DNA of 64,000 bases from Glycine soja (taxonomy: Eukaryota; Streptophyta; Magnoliopsida; Fabales; Fabaceae): positions 37,736,608 through 37,800,607 of the forward strand of contig NC_041018.1 of NCBI RefSeq assembly GCF_004193775.1, read 5' to 3'. Both the position numbers and the translations under genes were made by a program. The notes beneath the pieces were generated by a model. That model was not told the DNA's origin. It ran no database searches and saw nothing but the letters and a program-made list of their open reading frames with translations. Below are positions 47,531-61,500 of this stretch, piece by piece; the first letter of the stretch is position 1, and each line of letters begins with the position of its first letter.

Positions 47531-50500
47531 AATTTATTTACACATGCATGTATATTTTCCTCTAGAAAAGTGATGTATGGCTAGATTTTCTCAAAACACA
47601 TGCAATGGCAGAGAGACATCAGAGAACTTTTTAATTTGAACATCCATATAGATAGATCTCTAAATAATAATATAAAATACCTAAAATAAAGTTCAAGGTC
47701 TATAAATTCATCACACCTCTTCGGCCAAATACTATAGTTTATGTGTTCAAACTGACAATACAATGGTCCACACGGTGACCACTGACATCAACTGCCATCT
47801 GTCACATTAATTACACATGTGTTCTCAATTTTTGGGCACATAATAATACCTCAACGCAATTTGGTTTTTAAGTGAGTATATATAAGAAGCACATAAAAAC
47901 CCTAAAAACCTAAAGAGCACCGGAAAAAAAAAACCTTAATCATATTGATGAAGAAGCTTGTTGGAATGTTTGAAAAAAAAACTAAAATGCATCAAACTCT
48001 TTTAATTGTATTCTACTAGACTAGATGTTTTTGAATGATTCACTAAAAATGAACAAAACATAAATACATTTTTAGTATTTTCATACTATTTTTCATCTTA
48101 AAATTAAATTTTTACTCCAGGAATTCGTATGGTAATTAACCTAACATCCTATCACGTACGTCGACTGGTTGAAATTGAACCTAAATTTTATTCGTATAGT
48201 TTTGACTTGTTGATTGTGCCAATAATAACCCTGTGTTTAAGTATGAGCGTTACCACTCACCAGAAATAAACGTGCTTGGTAACTTTAAACCCTCACGAAA
48301 ACTAATGTAACCCTAGTGTATGGTTATTATTCCACTTTTTCATCCTTCCAAATTATAGTTTTGTTATTTTCCCAATAACCCTTTTGGCTTTTGTGTAGTT
48401 AGATGGAATCAAGGTGAATATTTTCGTGTGAATCCGAAGCTAGCAAGTGCGTGCTCTTTTCAATTCTTTCAATTTCACACAGCATATTGAGGTTTCAATC
48501 AGCACATTCCTTCCCTTGTCATGGTCACAATCCCGAAACGTCATATCTCAATCACCAAGCTAAGATTGATGAACATCGCGGGAAGCTTCATAATAATTAA
48601 GTTGTATTCCAAGGACAGAAGGATAGGGATGCTCTTTAGCTTGTCCAAATATGTAAACTAGGCCAAGCGATTAAATGGGAGTAGGAGTAAATTTTAAATT
48701 AATAAACAAAAATAAATAAATTATACAATATCTTACGATTTGTGAGTACAAAAACATAAACTAATTTATGACTTTTGTTTCTTTTTTCTACTGGAATCAT
48801 ATGATTTCTGATTTTTTAATTACGATTTTGAACTCATAATTATTTTATTTTTTTATGTTTTTATTAGAAGTCATAAATTATATTTAACTTTCAAAGTCGT
48901 AACTAATTTCATTTAAATTAATTATTAAGAAATTTATGTTTATTTTCAATTTTATTTTTATCTAATATTTTCTACATTTTTGAGTATGATTTTTTATTTA
49001 CTATTTTGTATATTTTTATATTTAATATATTTCTGTATTTTCTATATTTTTATATTTAATATTTTGTATTTTTCTTATTGTTAAAGATTATTACATGTCT
49101 TGTAAAATAGAAAAATAATGTAAAATAATTAAATTTAAATAAAAATATAAAAATGTACTACAAATATTCATTTAAGAAAATATTAAAATGTTTTGTTATT
49201 AATATCAACAAATAATATTAATTTAAAATTTATCAAATATTATTAATTTTAAAAAAATAATTAATTTTTTCAGTTACCGTTAAGTAAATTAAATTTTTTG
49301 TACAATATTATTAATTACTTATATTTGATAAATTATTTTAATATTTACAACATACAATAATTTAATAATAAAAGTAATTGTTAAAATAAAAACAACATAG
49401 TACATTAATATAAAAATAAACAATACAAATTAAACACAAGTATAAAATTAAAAAGTAGAAACAATGTTAGCCCTCAACTTGCTTGTATGAACCATTACTA
49501 AAATTATGTCCTTCCATTTTATATAATGAAATTTTTTTAAGTCTATTTAAAATTGGTTCGTCCATCTTTATATAACTAGTGATTAACTTTTCCGTTGTGT
49601 CTCGTCACTTCCAAGGAACATACATAAAATATAAACTCAAATATTAAGATTATTTATCTTCATTTCTAAGAGAATGAAATTGATACCCATAAATTTTGTA
49701 AATGTTTTTAAACTTGTATATAGAATCAACAAAGTAGTAATTAAAAAATTAAAAGTTATAAACTTTTTTACGACTTTAGTAAAAAGAAAAAAAAATAACA
49801 AAAATCATAAATTAATTTACAAGTACTCATAACTCATGAAATATCCTACTATTTAATCATTTTTTGATATTAATTTAAAATTTACTTCCATTTGATAATT
49901 TAAAAAAAGAATTACCCTCATTTCATCCTTTCGCCATGTAAACTAACTACCCTTACATCCAAACAAAAAGATAACAACAAAAAGATAGTGATCCAAAATG
50001 CAATTGTAGCCATGCCAATCCGTTTCAGCTAAAAACTAGACTAATTATTTTATTTATTGAAAAATGATAAAACTATAAGACACTTCTAATAATATCGGGC
50101 AAGACGCAAATGATACAGGCCTAAATTGCTACTTACAACTATTTAGTCGTTGAATTTTAAGGAATCTCCTTAGAAAGGTTTGTCCACCAAATAAAGAAAA
50201 TGGTGTAAGAAGATTCCAACCTATACTTATGAAGAAAGTAAGAGTTTTTACTAAATTCTTGATCATTTGTGTAAACTTGCATGGACTAAAAATAATAATA
50301 CTACTAATATATAATTTTGTACCGAATGAAATAATGATTGGACTAATAGGAAGTATTAGATTTCAGTAATTATTTTTCACTTTGTAGAAAATAAATATTA
50401 GCTCATTTTTTTATATTCTGATATAATGTTTTCTATTTTAATTAATATTTTAAGAATATTAACATTAGCGAAAAGTTGTTATCGTGGATTTTCTTTCTTA

Positions 50501-53500
50501 TAGTGTTTGGTTATGCTGGTCAAGCAATTTTATTTATTTTTTATTAGTTAAAAAGTTTGTTTAACTATTTAATAGACAAGTTTTTTTCAGCAATTTCTAT
50601 TACCCTAATTAACATAATAAAAATATAATATAATGTCTACTTAATTGTATTATTTACTTTATTTTAAAATTGATTAAAAATATTTTAAGATATAGTATAA
50701 AATTAATAATAAAATACATAATATGAAAAAGTATTAATTGAAACTAAAAATATAATTAAAATAATTTATCTATAAAAAATTACAAGAGATTAAAATTAAT
50801 CAAAAAATAAGATTATATCTCCTCAAAAAATATTTGCATCCATAAAATAAAATTAAAATTTATATTAAAATATCAATTAAATATGTTGGTTTATATTATT
50901 TTACATTTTTTAATTGCTTCAACATCATTTTATTAAATACTTATGATTTAAAAAATTAGTTTAACAACTTTTAACTACTAATTAATTTTTAGTTAACTTT
51001 TAAACTGATTTTGTCAAACATAATCCGTAAATTTTTATTATAAAGTGAATAGTAACAATTTTTTGTAAAAAAAAAAACAATATAACAATTTTCTCCTTCC
51101 TATTGTCTTATTATTTCCTTTTTGCCACTTATGCTTTTTTTTTTTTTATCACTTACTACTTGAAATTCTTACTACTAGAATTTGATCAACCTCAAAACTA
51201 AACCATGAGATTAAAATAGTTACAATTCAATGATAGTTCTTTTAAAAGGCAAACATAAATATTGAATAAATAAAGATACCAATCCCGACACAAGTCCCGG
51301 TTGATTGGTTACAAAAGGAACAATTCAATAATAAATTAATTAAGTCATCTCCAAATAGATGAAGGCTATAAATTTCCTAATCAAGGCATCATTACGACAT
51401 ATATTCTTTTTAAAAGCAATGCATTAAAAATTCTAAATGATCAACATTTGTAAATACCAATGGGAATAGCATTCCTTAATCTACCGTACATAATAGATCA
51501 ATATATATGCTGCACTACAAGAAATCAAATACGAATGAAATCAATACTATATACCTAGAATTAAAGAAGTTTTGAATTAGAAGATGCCCTTATCGATCAT
51601 CAAAAGACTTAGTTATTGAAATGAGCACGGAATGACCATAAAAAAATCCATTGAAAGGAATTGAAGAAGAAGGAAAAGGACAATAAACAAATGTTAATCG
51701 AAGATAGAAGAGGAAAAGACAAGGGATATTCAGAATAAATAAAAAGCCAAGGGATATTGCAAGTAAGAAACGAAAATATTTATTGAAACAAAAATAATAA
51801 AAAACTACCAAGAGACCAATCGAATTAAGATGTCATATATGATGGAGGACAGAGTCATAGTGGGAGAAACAATAAGGATGAAAGCAAGACAGTGATATTT
51901 ACAAATTTGAGTGAGTTCTTTTTTCTTTTCCCTCAAATTATGACACATATATACTTGCCCTGATTTCTTTAAATAGTTTATTTTGGTGATCATCATTGAA
52001 AATTTTCACAATATTTCTGTTGAAAAGTTTCTCCTGCAAAGTTTATTCCAGGTTTCAGTAGAAGCATGCATGGCCATTAATTGACTGACACCTTGGTGAC
52101 TAATGAACCTTTCCAATGAAAAAAAAAGTTTCTGGAAAGTCACCTTCACATGCAATTAGTTTTTTAAATTTGATAGATTTGTTGTTGATAATTGAAATTT
52201 TTAAATTAATTTTGGTGGATATCTTGGTAAAATAATTGTCTTTCTATTTTAAGAAAAAGTTATCTACCTTCTATTTCGTTCCAGTGAATTAATCGATCTG
52301 TTAGAAAATTTACAAATATTTATTTTATATAAATTACAAATTTTTTATAAAAAAAGTGCAAATAATGGAAAAAACTACAAAAATATCCTAAACTTGCCTG
52401 AAAAAAACCTACAATGAATAAAAAGTTTCTTAATAATGTCTTTGTCTGACAAAAAAATATTAATTTTATCATTTAGTTTTTAGCTTATGAATATTTGACC
52501 TATAAGGCAGGCTATAGCAAATAACAATTAATAATATAAGATGAGGTTATAAGGACCACAATCAAAGCAAAATGGTCCTCTACAGCACATGCATTTGATC
52601 AAGACTAACTAAATGCATGATCATTTTAACAAAATATCGATGTACAACAGAGGACTAAAGGATAAAAGTAAGATAAATATGATTATATAATGAGTATTAA
52701 TTTAATATAATTACAATTTATATCTATAATCTTATTTATATTGTTGTAAAATAATATCAATGCCTTTTTTATACCAAGATTCAGTGTTCATTTATTTTAA
52801 AATGGAGTAAAATTAATTTTAAACCGTTAAACATAATTGGGATAGACACTTAAATTAAAATTAATCATATCACATGGTACGTGAATGAATTAATATGGGG
52901 ATATTTTTCCTTAATCACTAGTAATTTTGATTTTGAGTTTTGAATATATATTGTATTAAAATTTTAAAAGATTATTATTATTCATAATGAACGATTATCC
53001 AATCTAACTTAAGCAGAATTATCTTTCCTAAAAAATACATATGATCTATTAACATGACGTAATATAATTGATAAATAATTGTATTTGTTAAACATATGAT
53101 TAAGAGTCAATCCTTAATTCATGTATATAAAAAAAAATCTGTTAAAAAAGACTAATTCTCTAAATAAATCTCAATACCTCAAAAAATTAGTGATTAGTTC
53201 TCGATTCAGAATTTTGGTTCAAAAAGAAACATACGTATAATTTAATTTCGAGAAAGAAAAAAGTAATATCAATTGTATATGTTAACATTTATAATGTATT
53301 CTATGATGATATGAAAGGAGCTTATTATGAGTGATAAACAAAGGCACTGTATATGCACACATAGAGAAAGTTGTCCTTTTTATTGCGCCATGCCCAACCT
53401 GTGACCCTGTTTGGTCCAGATACCTAATGATTCAATTTTGTGTACATGCTCTCTTTCTCTAGAGCACCACATAATTTGTCATGTAACCATTTGGACAATT

Positions 53501-55338
53501 GCTTGATAGAGAATTGACCCTAAAAAGAAAATGGTTCAGTCGTTCATTAGAGTCCAAATGGGTTCTAGATGGCTGAGACGACCATTTCCAACGTATCATG
53601 AAGCATGCCAGTGATGATGATCCCTTAGGTGGTGACACTTTTCTCAACCCACTAAAGTATGCATGGTCCCGCAGTTACATTTGTGTCATTGTGTGGCTAC
53701 TGTCACATTTAGGGGACTATGAATTTAATTGATCCAATTCAATGCAAGCATTTACATTTTACATGTATACCCCAATAAAATCAAAGGTGTGGTTGAACTA
53801 GTTAATCAACACTCTTCAATATATGTATCCATATTCAGAGAACCTAAATGAACCCATCCTCACCTTCAATACTCCACTCCACTCCGATCCACCTTGTTAT
53901 ATAGCTATTTTTTTCCTTGGGGTTAGAGATTACAAGTATTTTTTAATTTACTAGAGTTTAATTGGACTCAGGTGCGTGGTTGTCATTTCTTTTAGCCAAT
54001 ATATATATATATATAAAAGTTGGGTACTAGAAGTACCAAATCCAAGTACTTGAAATCCAATTTGCTCACACCAACATCAGGCTGTTATTATCTATTTATG
54101 ATGACAGTAGCATAAATAGTTTATAACCTTATCCACACCATTAGCTATATACCTCAAAGTGCTCACATTTAGTATAGAGAATTCCACATGGAGTTAGTAA
54201 CTATTTGACAACCAACTAATTTTAATCAAAATTTATACATGTGTGATTGTGGTTGATTCAAAGATAATTTCACATTCAGGATGAATTAAATACAAATATT
54301 TTTGTTAAATAGATATTTTCTCATATTTTCAATTCATAATATTATATTCTAAGCAAAAAGGAAATTTATCATTTTATTTTCTCAAACCCCCTTTTCCTTA
54401 TAGCTACTTTAATTTAACAAGCACACGGCATACATCAATTAAGTAATTAAGAGCAAAACCTGCAAATTGTTTATGGAACACTGCATGACCAGGGGCCAAG
54501 GCGTGCTTTTTGTGTATGGTTTTCTCAGCCACATTGCTGCCACAAATAGCTTCAAATAAAGTAGTAGATTCCCTGGTTATAAAATAAGTACTAGATAATA
54601 TCCTGATAGAATGGAAAAAAAAGCATTGGATTTTGTATTTCATGATAAAAGAAATGCTGCTAATACATTTTTTAACGCACCTATGTCATTGTATATAGGA
54701 ATATTTTGAGAAATATGCTAGTAGAAGACCTTTTTCAAAACACTCTTTGAATATATATTTTTTATAATTGATAAAAATTTATTGAATAAAACAAAATTTA
54801 ATAGATCTCACTTCTTATTTGATAAGCTTCACTCGTGATTTTATACTTTGAATAAATTTTAACCAAAAATATGTTAAAATATGTGTATTACTGACACTCC
54901 ACGTGATACAAGTAAGAATTTAATTTTAATACACTATGATTCAAGTAGATAAACATTTCAAGTATGACATTTAAAATCATTATTACCTAAGTCAATAATT
55001 ATTTGTTTGTCTATTTTTGTAATGTTCATTTTTATTGTCTCTTAAATAATTATTTTACCAAAATATCCTTAATTATTTTATAATTTTTTCAGTCAATAAA
55101 CAGTAAATACTTTGAATTAATAAGATAAATTATTTCTCTCTCTTGCGAGGATAGGAAAATATGACTAGTCATAAAGTAATAAAATAAATTACATAACCAC
55201 TATTTTTCTCTCTACGCATTAATTTATGAGTTTAGTACATGTGTAATGTTTGGTAAAAATCATAAAATATTTAAAGAAAAAACTGTCATTCATAATAGTT
55301 TTACTTGGTTCATTCATAATTTTTTTCTATAGAAAATA

Positions 55339-55500
55339 TGTTGAAGTATAAGTGTGAGATAAAATTACATGTCGAATAGGAACGAAAGAGTTGAACATCA
55401 TATAAGTGAGGATAAAATTCATAATTGTGAGTTTAAAAGTTTTGAATTAAAGTATAATATTAAATTCACTTATATGATGAATTCATGATTTCATTAGTTA
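55339..55500 (+). repeat. Dispersed repeat, copy A
   Basis: Shares with 56894-57040 the order TGTTGA.GT, TATAAGTGA.GA, ACTCATAA.T.GAG, TTTTGA.TTA.AGT and TTATATGATG. It resembles an LTR-like or TRIM-like repeat, strongly diverged. Confidence 0.5.
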
Positions 55501-55564
55501 AAATCTTTGTAATGTTTACTCCCTTAGATTGAACAACATAATACTTATGGTCTATATAAAAAAA

Positions 55565-55799
55565 TGGGTAAAATGTGTTTTTTTTTATCAAAATAATTTA
55601 AAACATTAATTTTAGTCCTTATAAAAATATAGTATTTTTAGTCCCTATATTTACCAAGAGTAATGTGGTTTTAATTTTTTTATAAGAGATAAAAACATGT
55701 GTTTTTGGATAAATATAAAGACTAAAAATATATAAATTTTTATTGGAAATATTTTAAAAATACTATCAACCAAAAAAGGATAAAAACATATTTCACCTA
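55565..55799. mobile_element. MITE-like inverted-repeat element
   Basis: Left end TGGGTAAAATGTGTTTTTTT is matched inverted by the right end GGATAAAAACATATTTCACC. Internal TTAGTCCTTATAAAAATA and TTAGTCCCTATATTTA are a partial repeat. Non-coding. Confidence 0.55.
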
Positions 55800-56893
55800 A
55801 ATAATAATGTCAACCAATGATAAATCATAATAAATATAACTTTTAAATTATTATAAAAGTTAATAAATTTATATACTTGATAATTTGAAGTGTTTGATGA
55901 TTTCAGTTACACTTAATGCATTTATTCTTAATTAATTAGGCGTAAAAAGTGAGATGACGTGACTCTTAATAATCTTAAGGATAATTTTAAAAAAATATAA
56001 ATCGTAACAAATTTAATTCTCAAAATACTTATATCTACTGCCGTGGCAATAAGTGCATGATTTGGTAATACTTCGATTTGTCTGCTATTAGTAGATAAAA
56101 TGATATTAGTTAATTTTTTAGTATTATTAACTAAATTAATCAGCCTTTTTAAATTTCTTAAATTAATTAAAATAGACTTATATAAAGACAAAGATACTAA
56201 TATCCTAAAAGTCAACAATTTTTAATGGTATAAAATAATGATTATTTGACATAAAAAGCATTTACACTTTGACTACGTGTCATTTAAATTCCAAAAACTA
56301 TTACTAGTAACAAGTTATTAAAGAAAAGACATAAATTTACCTGTCAACATGAAAAGCCGATAGAGACATAATGTTGCTGTCTTGCAAGGCTTCAACTAAT
56401 TATCAAGCTCTAATTTATTTTTTTCACAGTCAAACAAATATCTGAAGTAAAAATTAAAGAAAGTTCATAAATCTATATTCCCACCCCCTTTTAATTGCTC
56501 CCATCATCTATTATTTTATATTCCCTTCAACCATTTAAATATATATGAGATGACATATGTGAAGCTACTACGTCCCCTTGGTGTGGTAGCATGTGGCTTC
56601 CACATGGGTCCACAAAATCCTCTAATCATAAGTTTGGTAAATGGTGATACTATAGCATTCCCCAAAGTCCAATGCCATATTATATATTGATCTATAAAGT
56701 TCCCAAAGTAGACATTTCCTTTTCTCTTTCTTGAGCCATAATTTAGAGAAAGAAGTCCAAAAGTGTCGTTAATAGGTAGCATAATTACGGGACAAGTAGT
56801 GGTTAATTATGTCGAAAGCTCAGTTAAAAACCTGCATAAAAGTTGTTAGAATCATTTTTGTCTTTATTTTTTTTCCGTTGTCGTTAAGGTAAT

Positions 56894-57040
56894 GTGTTGA
56901 GTTACAAATGTGAGGTGAAGTCCCAATAGAATTGAAAAGGTTGAGAACCTTATAAGTGAAGAAAAGACTCATAAACTTGAGCCTTAAGGTTTTGAGTTAG
57001 AGTGTGGTGTCGAACTTTCTTATGTGATAGTTCGTGATCC
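56894..57040 (+). repeat. Dispersed repeat, copy B
   Basis: Same orientation as copy A and better preserved (GAGAACCTTATAAGTGAAGA, CTCATAAACTTGAGCCTTAA). The divergence between the copies argues against them being the two LTRs of one young element. Confidence 0.5.
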
Positions 57041-57798
57041 ACAGATATACTCCTTGAATCTCCCCAACAACATTATTCAGTGAAGAATTAAAAACTAATA
57101 GACATCTTTTTTTTTTTTTTACAAACAACCAAACACACTGTGAATTATATATTAATCTCTTGGATAAATATTTTTTCATACCTATTAACCCTGATAATGG
57201 AAGCTCTGACCTATACTTAAATAACATAATTATGAATGATATTATTATATTGATATAAGCAGCTTTTGTCTAATCATCTGCGCATGTGCGGGTAAGGAGA
57301 AATCATGGGGTGAGATTAGGCGTGGGAAAAAGCCAATCACAAAAAAAATAATGGTGAGATTGATGGAGGGTCCCAATTTTTTTGATAATGGTTGGGATGT
57401 GGAAGGGCTTTTGGTTGGCAAATTGACCATTTTAGGGGACCATGCCCTCTGAATAAGTTGCACGTTTTGGGTCAAGGTGCTGTTTGGCTAGCTTCACAAT
57501 TTTATTTGCAGATTCTCTCCAGCTTTTACGCTCTTCAAACACACTAACATTATCTAGTAGAGTTGTAGTTGTACACTTGTACTACTAACACCACCTTTCC
57601 CCCCACTCATATAATTCTTGTGGTATCACTCCAACTATTAGTGTTACACAAATCACATATTTTCTGACACATGCTGCCCATGATAAAATGCTTCTGAATA
57701 ATAAATTTAGGATATAATAATAATAATAATAGTTTATAATTATTAATAAAAACAATTATTCTCTTTGATGTACATAATTTTTTATTCTTAAATTACCC

Positions 57799-57802
<4 letters not shown>

Positions 57803-57846
<44 letters not shown>
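57803..57846. repeat. (AT)n microsatellite
   Basis: About 21 AT units, followed by an (AAT)n run near 57868-57893. Confidence 0.9.
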
Positions 57847-57849
<3 letters not shown>

Positions 57850-60008
57850 TGTTTTTATTTTCTTCCTAATAATAATAATAATAATAATAATAGTTTTTTT
57901 TTCTCTATTGCAAAGGACGAAAACCCATGATGATCACGGCAAGTCCTATATATCATGATGTAAAGGTATAAAAAAGAGCATCATTGCATTTTGTAAATAG
58001 AAAAATATCATCATTAATTACTGATTTGATATTTTTCGTTTATAGAGTAATCATTAAATGGCACAAGAAAATATGATTTTTTGTAAAAGTTCCGTTGATG
58101 TTATTTCTATGATTTTTATTATTATTTATACGTGTGTTAGGGTTAAAAATGAATTTGACAAAGTGTGCCCTTGTTTTGCTCCAGTATTCATCAATCAATT
58201 AAAATCAATACATATTTACTGAAGTTAAGTCGTCAAGAAAGCAAAGGCCATTAGACCAGTGAAGAGTATTATATATTAAAATTTTCAAGCTAACTTTTTT
58301 CCCCCTCAGATTAAAAAAAATAATATTTTCTCTTATTTAATTTATTAAAAAATCGGTCGACTTGAAGCTTGGATCGAGTTCAACTTGAATGATGTAGATT
58401 TTGAAATTTTTACCTTCAACTTTTATTTAGCAAAAATCTTTACCTTAACTTATATCTTCTTTGACACAAAATTTAGTTATCTTTTTAAAATATGCATTCA
58501 ATGCTTTTTTCCAATAATGATATGTGACCTAAGATTATACGGCTAAATTCACCACAATCAAATGTGTGTATACTAATTAGTAGCAGCACAAAAAACACAA
58601 TCAATTGTATAGACTAACAAATCAAAAATTAATATTTGTTGATAAAAAAATTGTAACTTAATTGTTGAAAAATAATAATAGTAATGACATTTTGCTTTTA
58701 AATTTGTAAACTTTCCTTCCATGTACAATAGGATGTATCTAATCATCCAGTAGGTATCATTCAGATTCCTGATTTATGTAATTGTCCAGTATTTATTTTG
58801 CTATACTTGTAATCACCATATATGCATTATTTTTTTAGTTTTGGGTCGGAAATATGTGTGCCTTCAAATACTTCCAATTTTTATAAACTGCGGGCAAAAG
58901 CCCAATAAAGAAAAAAGAAACACGGGCAGGCCCGTGACATAGATTTGGTTGACTTATGTCTTATGTATAACCCTGACAAGTAAAAATGTCACACAAATAA
59001 ATAATAAGCTTTAACTAAATTTAAGGATAATCGTTAGATAAAATAAAATAATGAAGATCACTTAAGCATCTAAATATTGACCTGCATATAAACTTGTTCT
59101 ATTGAGATTTCTGATAAAATAATTCTTCTAGTTCCCACATTGGGTTGGACTTGAGTAACCCAACATATTGAGTCAGCCCAATATTTCACATGGTTCATAT
59201 AGAGCATTTATTTGACAATTGCTATTTGCTCTCTCCTCTTTATTAATACATACTCTCTTCCCATATATTTTTTTCTTAAAAAAATAACCTCTTAATTGAC
59301 TTTGGGAAGTGTTAAAAATTTATCATTCCCTCTTAATCAAATTCACATGTAAGGCTGTCTTGAATAACTTAAACAACATGTGAGGTTGCATAACCATATT
59401 TTGAGAATATAGAAAACGACACTACCGTCGACTATAATTCTCAATCATATTTTTGGTTTTGCGTTAGAGTTTGGTTTGAATTGATAGCAGTAAATTCAAA
59501 TGCATTTGTAAATCTGAGAGTAGTTAATATAACAAATTATGGAATTAATAATGAAGTATGTTAATTGTAGACAGCAGAAGAAATGCAAGTTGCCTTTATG
59601 TTGAGTGTGTAAAAGTGGGTTGGACACAACAGATATCTGTTTTCCTTTATCAGTTTTTGTATGTTAATATTATCTTCTGGTCATCGTTTGGTTTCTATTT
59701 GGGACATTGGATTCAACTTCTAATTTGTATTTTTGTTGTTGTTGGGGGTGATCAAGAATTACTGTTTGGGCATGATTCTTTTTATCTTTATTTTGCATTC
59801 GACTTCACTCATGTTTGCTTTTGTGTATTTTGAGTTTTATGTGGTGTGTAAAACTTGTGTCATTTTTTATATTTAAAATTATTAAGTCTTGATTTATGAG
59901 TTTTATTCATTCACAGAATCTCAGTCTAAGTTTACTTAAATTTAGTGTGATTTTAAGACTACTCTAGGCTGAAAGTTTATAGCTTCTAATCTTGGCTTTG
60001 GGTTGCAT

Positions 60009-60009
<1 letters not shown>

Positions 60010-60040
<31 letters not shown>
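60010..60040. repeat. (AT)n microsatellite
   Basis: About 15 uninterrupted AT units. Confidence 0.9.
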
Positions 60041-60044
<4 letters not shown>

Positions 60045-61253
60045 GTAATGAAACAGGAACTCCTTTGTAGATTTGGCTGATTTTTGGGTGCCATGAACTG
60101 ATCATTTCTTGTGTACAAGGAATCGAATACATGCCCCTTCACTTTCTACTTCTAGATACCGAATTCTTTCGAATAAAATAAAAACTAAAATATGTTTTGA
60201 TTCTTTATAGTTTTACTAAATTCTCCGTGCTCCTAAATTTGTTTTGGTCTTTTTCAAAAGATTTATTTTGGTCTTTTAACTCTTAAATTAAAATAACTGT
60301 TGTCCTTTCAAAATAATAATTGTTTTTAATTTTATTTTTATTTATTTATTCAAGATGTTAAATTTATCTTCATAGATTCACTTGCACGTAAAAATTATAG
60401 CACCAAACTAATTAATTTTATGCATACTATTTCAACTTTCCATCACCAAACCGATCTAGTGGATCCTCCCATAATCTATTTTTGAGAATAGTATTACTAA
60501 TTTATCAATAATGCATTAAATCAATGGATTTATGTCATATTTTTTCCATGGTTACCTCCGTGCCATGGATAGAAACAAAACATAGCATGAAATTAAATAC
60601 TCACAAATAAAGAACATAATGTTATTGTTGTTGCTATAATGTGGGCCTACATCTTGTCATTGTCATTGCTTCCACTAGTATTCCCAGAAAGTATATCTGC
60701 CTCTGATAGTTCCGAATAAATAAAATAGATACCTTACTTCTTATTCCACAATAATAAAAACACTTTTTCACTCTTTCATATGTATGAGGGGATTTCACTG
60801 TGCTAATGCATTGGAGTCCACAAAAATGGATTTAAATGTTTTGAAACAGAGCCATGAATCTTTGAACTCAACCACATCTTTTCATGGTAGTCAAATGTCC
60901 CATGATGTCTGATTTGGCATAACAGCATACTCAATGTGGTTCCTCTTTGTCCAAATTAAAATTTTTCATCCGATTCTAGATGGAAAACTCAGTAAGAAGA
61001 ATAAACACTAGGATTATTCAGCTAGACAGCTACTATAATATTTTACTACTGCTATATTTGACTTCTAATACAGTAATACACATGTTTAACTCCATATCTG
61101 GGGATGATATGAAATGGTGGCTGTTTGATCACCTTTTCTCAATCAATTTGGTTGAAGAATATGAAATAACTTAATTTAATATTAAATTGGATTTTCTTTT
61201 TACTATTTAAAAAAATATGATTGGATTTTGTCGAGGAGTTAACATGGCAGGTA

Positions 61254-61500
61254 CTCCCTTCCGTCTCAATTATAACTAAAAGAACCTATTTTTATATCGA
61301 TTAAAAAAAATAATTAATTTCATTAAATTGTATGAATCTGGTTAAAAAATAAACATGAAACTTGATATCAAACATAAACTCCCTATTAAAAGATAGTTTG
61401 AATATAGCCTTATTAAAAAGATAAAAATAATTAAGATTTGTTTATATTTAAAGTCAAGATCCAATATTCTTTTTTGCTTATAATGGAGATTGGAGTGGAG
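61254..61500. mobile_element. Stowaway-type MITE (Tc1/mariner)
   Basis: A 247-bp element starting CTCCCTTCCGTCTCAATTAT and ending TTATAATGGAGATTGGAGTG followed by GAG. It is flanked by TA on both sides (61252-61253, 61501-61502). CTCCCTCCGTCTC ends with a TA target are the Stowaway signature. Confidence 0.8.

Noticed and set aside
59558..59833. 91-codon hydrophobic frame
   Set aside because: T-rich sequence yields Phe/Leu/Val by composition; no splice context or motif.
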